A DNA stretch of 25,282 bases from a virus. The notes below the pieces were generated by a model. That model had not been told where the DNA came from. It did no database searches and was given only the letters and a program-made list of their open reading frames with translations. The position numbers were made by a program, and so were the translations under genes. The stretch is taken from the IMG/VR virus record IMGVR_UViG_3300049005_000046, positions 1 to 25,282 of that record; one strand, given 5' to 3'. This document shows positions 20,901-25,282 of this stretch, one piece after another; the first letter of the stretch is position 1, and each line of letters begins with the position of its first letter.

Positions 20901-21535
20901 CCCACCCTCTCTTCCTGCCAGCCGGCCTGGCGGAGGAGGTAGAGGAAGCGGGCCGTGTCGTCGTCGCCGGCGGGCTCGGTGACGTCGTAGAACCCGGCCC
21001 GCGCGTGCTGGGGGACGCGGAATCGCAGGACCGGCCACAGGTCGTCGTCCTTCGGCTCCCCGAACTCGTCGGCCAGGCTGTCGAGGGTGTCGGGGTTGTC
21101 GAGGATGGCGATCAGGTCGGCCAGGTCGTCGTCGCCGTAGCCGGTGCCGTCCAGGCCGTCTTCGGTCTCGGCGAAGCCGCGCAGGAGGCCGAGCAGGGAT
21201 TCCTTGTCGTAGTCGCCCTTGTCGTGGGTGGCGTTGTCGACGGCGAGGATGCGGAGGGCGGCGTCGGAGGTCGGGTCGAGGTCGAGGTGGACGGCGGCGA
21301 CCTCGGTCCAGCCGAGTTCGCGGCAGGCCATCCACGTGTGGTTGCCGGCGAGCAGGGTGCCGTCGCGGGCGGCGACGAGCGGCTTGTACTGGCCGTGCCG
21401 GATCAGGCTGTGCCGGATGTCGGTGAGGGAGCCTCGGCGGGGGTTGTCGGGGTGGCAGCGGAGGCTGTCCAGCGGCACCGCCAGGTGCCGCAGCTCGTCA
21501 CGGATCCCACCAGTCACACTCCGCACAGTAGTCAT
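20897..21535 (-). CDS. ParB/Srx-domain protein, first gene of modification operon
   Basis: This 212-aa protein has an N-terminal ParB/sulfiredoxin-like nucleotide-binding domain: VPLDSLRCHPDNPRRGSLTDI, then SLIRHGQYKPLVA, GTLLAGNHTWMACRELG (in place of the usual G-N-x-R), and DAALRILAVDNATHDKGDYD. Such proteins often accompany DNA methylases and DpdA in phages and may nick or target DNA, but the role is unproven. The C-terminal half is acidic (TEDGLDGTGYGDDDLADL) without a clear HTH. The frame is open to GTG 21883, but the extra residues are Gly/Arg/His-rich and look non-coding, so ATG 21535 is preferred; it lacks a good ribosome site. Confidence 0.8.
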   Translation of the reverse strand: MTTVRSVTGGIRDELRHLAVPLDSLRCHPDNPRRGSLTDIRHSLIRHGQYKPLVAARDGTLLAGNHTWMACRELGWTEVAAVHLDLDPTSDAALRILAVDNATHDKGDYDKESLLGLLRGFAETEDGLDGTGYGDDDLADLIAILDNPDTLDSLADEFGEPKDDDLWPVLRFRVPQHARAGFYDVTEPAGDDDTARFLYLLRQAGWQEERVG

Positions 21536-21627
21536 GCGGGCGGTTTCGGCGGGGAACCGACCCGAACGCCGCCCCCCGCCCCCACCCCGGACGGTAGTGA
21601 TATGCGCACGGACAGCCGTTGCTGCTG

Positions 21628-21870
21628 CTAGGGTCCTGTCTGCCGGGCATGGAGGGCCCGGTACGGACCCACCGCGAGGCACCCCCCGGCCTCGCCGGCC
21701 CCCAGGCGACCCGCCGTGACCCGCCGGCCGCCGCGCCCCCGGGTGTGGCGCACCCGTTTCACGGCCCCCCGCCTGCTGGCCCCCATTGGCCGGGCGGCAG
21801 CCCTGCTGGGGCCGGCCGCGGAGGTGGGGACGGAGGGCATACCGGGCATGCCAGGGATGCCAGACACCAC
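21628..21870 (-). CDS. Possible small basic protein (uncertain)
   Basis: An 80-codon frame from GTG 21870 has strongly G/C-biased third positions, unlike the other frames here, and encodes a Pro/Met-rich start (SGIPGMPGMPSVP) and an Arg-rich middle (SRRGAVKRVRHTRGRGGRR) that could bind nucleic acid. No good ribosome site is seen and no family is recognised. It lies just upstream of the ParB-like gene on the same strand. Confidence 0.3.
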   Translation of the reverse strand: MVSGIPGMPGMPSVPTSAAGPSRAAARPMGASRRGAVKRVRHTRGRGGRRVTAGRLGAGEAGGCLAVGPYRALHARQTGP

Positions 21871-22320
21871 ACCGTTCGGTCACGGGTGCTTCGTGCCGCC
21901 GGGGATGCCGACCCCCGCCACAGCCCCCGCTGACCCTTCCATCGTCCGCGGATCGGGTCGGCGTAGCCGCCTGCCCGTCTCCGGAGTCGTCATCACTTCC
22001 GCCCAGAACCGCCCCGGAAGGCGGCGGGCCGTGGTGGCGTGCTCCTGACCCACAGCACCAACCCCGGTATTCAACGAAGCACGATCACCCGACACGAAGC
22101 CAGCCAGTCGGAGAGGAGGCGGGTCGCATGCTCCGCCGAACCCGCCCCACGCCTACCCCGGAGGCGATGGGGACGAGGCGGCGGACCGCCCGCAATTCCT
22201 TCTCGCGAAGCAGTCGACTGTGCGAGCTGAACGACAGTGGGGGGGCGCGATCAGCCCGTCGCCCAAGGGCACGGGCGGCGGCACGCGTTCACACCCCCGC
22301 ACGTCCGCGGACGGTGGTCG
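21871..22320. other. Stretch with no firm gene
   Basis: Frames at 21880..22095 (-) and from ATG 22128 (+, preceded by GGAGAGGAGGCGGG) are open but have mixed third-position composition and basic, low-complexity products, so neither is accepted as a gene. The strong purine-rich ribosome-site-like sequence at 22110-22122 is the only clear signal. Confidence 0.5.
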
Positions 22321-22364
22321 TGACGGGCGGTGCGGTCCAGTCAACTGCCGCGCACCGCCCGTCA
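22321..22364. terminator. 14-bp perfect inverted repeat
   Basis: TGACGGGCGGTGCG (22321-22334) and its exact complement (22351-22364) enclose a 16-nt loop. It is followed on the plus strand by an AT-rich segment (GTTGTCAATATATGG). It may be a terminator, an operator or part of an origin-like region. Confidence 0.5.
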
Positions 22365-22395
22365 CTGTTGTCAATATATGGCAGCAGCGTCACAT

Positions 22396-22468
22396 GTAAA
22401 CCACAGGCAAGACCGGTTTACAGATCCCTTACCGCCTGTCTTGCCGGCGACTCGGCATACATATAACA
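22396..22468 (+). promoter_or_regulatory. AT-richer regulatory region with nested repeats and promoter
   Basis: GTAAACC/GGTTTAC (22396-22402, 22415-22421) and GGCAAGAC/GTCTTGCC (22406-22413, 22438-22445) are interlocking inverted repeats. TTGCCG (22441-22446) and TATAAC (22463-22468) with a 16-nt spacer form a possible promoter for the 22610 gene, overlapped by the second repeat, which suits repression. Confidence 0.45.
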
Positions 22469-22576
22469 GGCCCATTCAGGCCCCATCACAACCACACCTC
22501 CAGTCCCAGCCACCTCACCACCAGCATCGACGCCGGGGGAGGTGGTCGGTCGGCGTACGGTGACACGGCGGCGTTT

Positions 22577-22592
22577 TCGAACGTATGTCCGA
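22577..22592. promoter_or_regulatory. LexA (SOS) box-like site
   Basis: TCGAACGTATGTCCGA matches the actinobacterial SOS box TCGAAC-N4-GTTCGA with one mismatch. It lies 17 nt upstream of GTG 22610, where a bound repressor would block transcription. Confidence 0.5.
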
Positions 22593-22602
22593 AGATCGGA
22601 GG
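22586..22602 (+). promoter_or_regulatory. Hairpin/ribosome-site module before 22610 gene
   Basis: TGTCCGAAGATCGGAGG contains TCCGA/TCGGA and the Shine-Dalgarno GGAGG, ending 7 nt before the start. It differs by one base from the site before the radical SAM gene at 2886, with the same spacing. Confidence 0.6.
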
Positions 22603-22609
22603 TGTCCGC

Positions 22610-22936
22610 GTGGTGAGCGGCGGCGGCAGTGGCGACGTCGAGGTGTTGCGGCGGCTCGCGGCCCACGTCCGCGGGCTGCCGGACGTGGACATCCAGGCGC
22701 TCCGGGGGCAGTTGCGCACGCTGCTGCCCGACGATCCGCCGTGGGTCGGCCGGTTCGGCAGGCTGCTGGGCGGGTTCTGCGGCTATGCCCACCGCGTTGA
22801 CCCAGGCTCGCTCGAACCGGTACACGCGACGGAGCGGCTGTTCGCGCGGGGGCCGGAGGCGACCGCCGACGTCATCCTCGACTACGCCGGCGAGCTGGCG
22901 GCCGCGGCGTCCTCGACGCTCGGCGACGGGGGCTGA
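22610..22936 (+). CDS. Orphan 108-aa protein, possibly SOS-regulated
   Basis: This predicted soluble, helical protein begins at GTG 22610 (or GTG 22613) after a clear GGAGG. Segments include DVEVLRRLAAHVRGLPDVD, QALRGQLRTLLPDDPPWVGRFGRLLGGF and ATADVILDYAGELAAAASS. No family was recognised. It stands alone on the plus strand, with a LexA-like site and possible promoter upstream and a large hairpin downstream, so it may be a damage-induced accessory protein, but this is inference. Confidence 0.7.
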   Translation: MVSGGGSGDVEVLRRLAAHVRGLPDVDIQALRGQLRTLLPDDPPWVGRFGRLLGGFCGYAHRVDPGSLEPVHATERLFARGPEATADVILDYAGELAAAASSTLGDGG

Positions 22937-22949
22937 CCAGCCGGGGAGT

Positions 22950-23048
22950 GGGGTGGGGAGCGACCAGCGGCTGCTGCACGGCTACGCGCCCAGCCAGCCC
23001 GACGCGCAGCCGCTGGTTCTGACCTGGCTGTCCCGGCGTCCCCACCCC
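22950..23048. terminator. Elaborate nested hairpin between convergent genes
   Basis: A 10-bp outer stem (GGGGTGGGGA at 22950-22959 with its complement at 23039-23048) encloses a 12-bp inner stem (ACCAGCGGCTGC at 22963-22974 with its complement at 23006-23017). It lies between the 22610 gene (+) and the 23080 gene (-). It is larger than needed for a terminator and could be a structured RNA. Confidence 0.55.
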
Positions 23049-23079
23049 TCTCGCCGAGACCGTACAGCGCGGGCGGGGG

Positions 23080-23400
23080 TCAGCGATTCCCGCGGCGTTG
23101 GCGGCGTCCGTGGTGGATGGCGAGGGCCGTGAGGCAGGCCGCACTGCCCGCCGTCCACGCCCCGAAGGTCGCCCAGATGACGATCACGGCGCGCGTGAGG
23201 ATCGCGTCCTGGAGGTGGAGGGGCAGGAAGATCAGGAAGGGGCTCGCGGCGATGACGGCTGCGAGTTCCGCGAGGAGCAGCAGCCCGCCTGCGGCGACGC
23301 CGCTGGCGATGATGAAGTTGGCCCGCTTGGCCCGGTCGTGCTTGGTTGATCGCCAGATGCGGACGTAGGGGTGGGGCGGCCGGCACGTCTTGCGCCTCAT
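23080..23400 (-). CDS. Small two-TM membrane protein
   Basis: This 106-aa protein has a basic N-terminus (MRRKTCRPPHPYVRIWRSTKHDRAKRA would be cytosolic), two hydrophobic segments at about residues 28-60 and 67-95, and a basic tail (HHGRRQRRGNR). Both ends are predicted inside. ATG 23400 overlaps the HAD gene stop (ATGA), indicating translational coupling. Function unknown. Confidence 0.7.
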   Translation of the reverse strand: MRRKTCRPPHPYVRIWRSTKHDRAKRANFIIASGVAAGGLLLLAELAAVIAASPFLIFLPLHLQDAILTRAVIVIWATFGAWTAGSAACLTALAIHHGRRQRRGNR

Positions 23401-24110
23401 GCTGGTTGGGTGAGCTGGCGGAGGGTTGTCAGGTGGTGGTGGCCGCCGGCGCGGGCGCAGAGCTGGTAGGGGTCGAAGTGGTAGGCGTGGATGCCGGCCG
23501 CCTGCGCGCCCTGGACGTCGGTGCGGAGGCTGTCGCCGACGTGGATGGTGTGGGCGGGGATGACGCCGAGGCGGTCGACGGCGAGGGCGTAGATGACCCG
23601 GTCGGGCTTGGCGACGCCGACGACGGCGGAGTCGATGATGGTGGTGACCGGGGTGCCGGGGCCTGGGCCGACCTGGCAGAGCCGCATGTCGCGGAGGGCG
23701 TCTTCCAGCCGGCCGTCGCCGTTGGAGATGATCGCGACGCGGTAGCGGGCGGTGAGCGCGGCGAGGGCTTCCCGGGCGCCGGGGACGAGGCACCACCAGC
23801 CGAAGTCGCGGGCGAATTCGGCGGCGAGAGCTTCGGCCGTGTCATCGAGGTGGAGTGGTGGGACGCCGCAGGCCCGCGCGTACTCGTACCAGTAGGAGGT
23901 GGGGGCGGCTCCGCCGGTGGGGATGCCGGCGGGGCTGGTGGTTTGGTCGGTGGCGTGGACGGCGGCGTAGTGGGCCTGGGTGAGCACGTTGCGGTCGGCG
24001 GTGACGCCGGCGGCCGCGAGTAGCGGGGTGACGAGGTTGGGGGAGGGGAGGAGCAGCACGCCGCCGGCGTCGAGGCAGATCGCGTGGAGCTGGATGGGTG
24101 GGGTAGTCAT
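23397..24110 (-). CDS. HAD-superfamily hydrolase (phosphatase)
   Basis: This 237-aa enzyme is a class I HAD phosphatase. Motif I is ICLDAGGVLL, with the nucleophile Asp kept but the second Asp replaced by Gly, as in the D-x-G-G-V subgroup; motif II is IISNGDG; motif III Lys lies in VVGVAKPD; motif IV is HVGDSLRTDVQGAQAAG. The cap region lies between motifs I and II. Length is usual for subfamily IA. ATG 24110 has no ribosome site; CAAAAT 7 nt upstream may be a -10 for leaderless translation, with a GTTCACGTGAAC palindrome near the -35. The substrate is unknown. Confidence 0.85.
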   Translation of the reverse strand: MTTPPIQLHAICLDAGGVLLLPSPNLVTPLLAAAGVTADRNVLTQAHYAAVHATDQTTSPAGIPTGGAAPTSYWYEYARACGVPPLHLDDTAEALAAEFARDFGWWCLVPGAREALAALTARYRVAIISNGDGRLEDALRDMRLCQVGPGPGTPVTTIIDSAVVGVAKPDRVIYALAVDRLGVIPAHTIHVGDSLRTDVQGAQAAGIHAYHFDPYQLCARAGGHHHLTTLRQLTQPA

Positions 24111-24136
24111 CGGCCGTATTTTGACATGACCCGGCT

Positions 24137-24148
24137 GTTCACGTGAAC
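24137..24148. promoter_or_regulatory. 12-bp palindrome, candidate operator
   Basis: GTTCACGTGAAC is a perfect palindrome lying 26 nt upstream of the HAD gene start, about where a -35 element would be, and ahead of the leader of the 24439 gene. Confidence 0.4.
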
Positions 24149-24186
24149 CCGCCGCGCCGGTTCTGTCGCCGCGTGTCGGGTTTCGC

Positions 24187-24438
24187 TAGGGTTGGCGTCC
24201 CTGCGTTGGAAGCGCGGAGCAAGTTGTTCTGGGGTTGCGGGTCGGCGTGCTGAGGAGGCCGTCATGACCGTCGAGCCGTGAGGTACGCGGGTGTGGGGGA
24301 GGGCTGTCGACTTCCCCGCACGACCGCCAGTTGCTGCGCCGTGGGTGCAGCGTTGATTCCAGGCAGAGGGGGGTCTGTTCTCGCGGGCGGGAGCAGACCC
24401 CCTTCGGCTTTCCCCCAGAGAGGTGGGTGTCTTCCAGC
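24187..24438 (+). promoter_or_regulatory. Long leader of EEP gene with 5-codon ORF
   Basis: TAGGGT at 24187-24192 is a plausible -10. The following leader has no long gene. At 24264-24281 a five-codon ORF (Met-Thr-Val-Glu-Pro) follows a strong GAGGAGG ribosome site. The hairpin at 24370-24403 comes next, then the EEP start. This arrangement is compatible with attenuation, but could also be the remnant of a gene. Confidence 0.35.
24370..24403 (+). terminator. Terminator-like hairpin in leader
   Basis: GGGGGTCTG (24370-24378) pairs with CAGACCCCC (24395-24403), with a further CTC/GAG pairing inside; TTCGGCTTT follows. It would end the leader transcript before the 24439 gene unless disrupted. 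Confidence 0.6.
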
Positions 24439-25282
24439 GTGACGGTGTTGACGGTCGGCACGTACAACCACTGGCGCGGCGGCGTCGGTGACGGTGGCGG
24501 GTACGACCGGTTGCGGGCGCAGGTCGAGAGGTTGGCCGGATACGAGTTCGACGTGCTGGTGTCCACAGAGGGCTACTCCTGGGGCGCGGACGGCGGCGAG
24601 GTCTTGTGGGTCGCCGCCAACCGGCTCGGGATGTGGCCGCTGAGCGCGCCGGCGATCCGTGGCCAGCACCATGTGGTCGTGTGGGTGCGGCCGGGCCGGG
24701 TCAGGGTGCTACGGCACGTGTTCCTGACGTGGTGGCCGCACTGGCACGCGCAGGCCCGCGTCTGGGTCGAGGTCGACGGGGTCGAGTTCGCGGTGGTCGG
24801 GGCACACATGAGCCCGAACGCGGCGGATGATCGGCGGCGGGAGTGTGAGGTGACCGGCGCGCAGATGGGCAGGGAGCCGACCCTCCTGCTCGGCGACCTG
24901 AACGATCCGGGGCGTGGCGAGCAGACGGACGTCGACTGGGCCGGCGCGCCGCCGTGGCTGTTCCGGCATGGGCCGGATGAGCGTGGCCGGACGACCGGCG
25001 ACCATCTGGCCCGGTTCGGGTTCGTGGATGTGGCCGAGCAGGCCGAGCCGGATCCCGCGCGTAGGGCGGCGACGGCCGGCTTCCACCACGAGATCGCGGA
25101 GCCGCAGCGGCGGGACCGGGTTCTGCACGCGGGCCTGGAGGTGGAGGTGTTGGAGTATGAGGTCGGCGCCGACGATGGGCTGTCCGATCATCGGCTGGTG
25201 CGGGCCCGCCTCCAGGTCGCGCGGGCGGCCCCCGAGGCGGGAGGCGCGGGTAGCGCGCGTGTAGAGTCGGCGGTCGCGGTAC
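24439..25282 (+). CDS. Endonuclease/exonuclease/phosphatase (EEP) family protein, partial
   Basis: The frame runs open to the window edge (281 codons seen, no stop). It has the full DNase I-like EEP active-site series: VGTYNHW (Asn), VSTEGYSW (Glu), VVGAHMSP (His), LLLGDLND (Asp, Asn) and GLSDHRLV (Asp-His). It could be a nuclease or a phosphoesterase; no signal peptide is evident. GTG 24439 was taken; GTG 24427, nearer AGAGAGG, is an alternative. The gene is on the plus strand, opposite to the HAD pair, behind a long leader with a terminator-like hairpin. Confidence 0.85.
   Translation, partial: MTVLTVGTYNHWRGGVGDGGGYDRLRAQVERLAGYEFDVLVSTEGYSWGADGGEVLWVAANRLGMWPLSAPAIRGQHHVVVWVRPGRVRVLRHVFLTWWPHWHAQARVWVEVDGVEFAVVGAHMSPNAADDRRRECEVTGAQMGREPTLLLGDLNDPGRGEQTDVDWAGAPPWLFRHGPDERGRTTGDHLARFGFVDVAEQAEPDPARRAATAGFHHEIAEPQRRDRVLHAGLEVEVLEYEVGADDGLSDHRLVRARLQVARAAPEAGGAGSARVESAVAV

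Noticed and set aside
21536-21883. N-terminal extension of the ParB-like frame to GTG 21883
   Set aside because: The stop at 21880 and this GTG form a tempting GTGA overlap, but the extension is Gly/Arg/His-rich with less biased third positions than another frame, so coding is not supported.
22128-22466. Plus-strand ORF with a strong ribosome-site-like sequence
   Set aside because: Its product is basic and low-complexity and codon bias decays along its length through the inverted-repeat region; kept only as a possibility.
24250-24370. tRNA-like sequence with GTTGATTCC
   Set aside because: The T-loop is one base short and no cloverleaf or acceptor pairing could be drawn.

Overview
This window is GC-rich DNA (roughly 70% G+C) that reads as part of an actinobacteriophage or prophage genome, probably of a Streptomyces-like or other high-GC actinobacterial host. 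Evidence for phage is a head-morphogenesis set on the minus strand: small and large terminase, portal, MuF-type minor capsid protein, capsid maturation protease and major capsid protein. No integrase, lysis, tail, tRNA or CRISPR element was recognised, so lytic or temperate lifestyle cannot be decided here.

Reading the minus strand in transcription order (right to left): a tightly overlapping operon (about 21535 to 14125) runs ParB-like protein, DpdA-like DNA transglycosylase, a Cys-rich zinc-binding protein, a HAD-QueC fusion, QueD, QueE, GTP cyclohydrolase I, terS and terL. Together the first seven make a nearly self-contained pathway from GTP to a 7-deazaguanine base (predicted preQ0, as no QueF is seen) and its insertion into DNA, in the same operon as the packaging motor. 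Next comes a block of accessory genes: a substrate-binding lipoprotein behind a perfect 28-bp palindrome, an XRE regulator/membrane-protein pair, two small plus-strand genes and a DUF1360-like membrane protein. Then follow portal, MuF, protease, two small proteins, and, beyond an inserted plus-strand cassette, the major capsid protein with a fused N-terminal scaffold-like region.

The inserted cassette (about 2175 to 5364, plus strand) is the most striking item: an HD-like protein, a radical SAM/SPASM peptide maturase, a 60-aa precursor-like peptide with an ideal ribosome site and a C-terminal Cys-Ser-Cys segment, and an APH-fold kinase. This looks like a RiPP (ribosomally made, post-translationally modified peptide) cluster carried as phage cargo between capsid genes.

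The right end (21536 to 25282) is sparser: an AT-richer region with inverted repeats, a LexA-box-like site before a 108-aa orphan gene, an elaborate hairpin, a membrane protein/HAD phosphatase pair, and a partial endonuclease/exonuclease/phosphatase gene with a long leader holding a 5-codon ORF and a terminator-like hairpin. Several accessory genes have a -10-like hexamer only 6 to 7 nt before the start codon and no Shine-Dalgarno, suggesting leaderless, independently expressed cargo genes.
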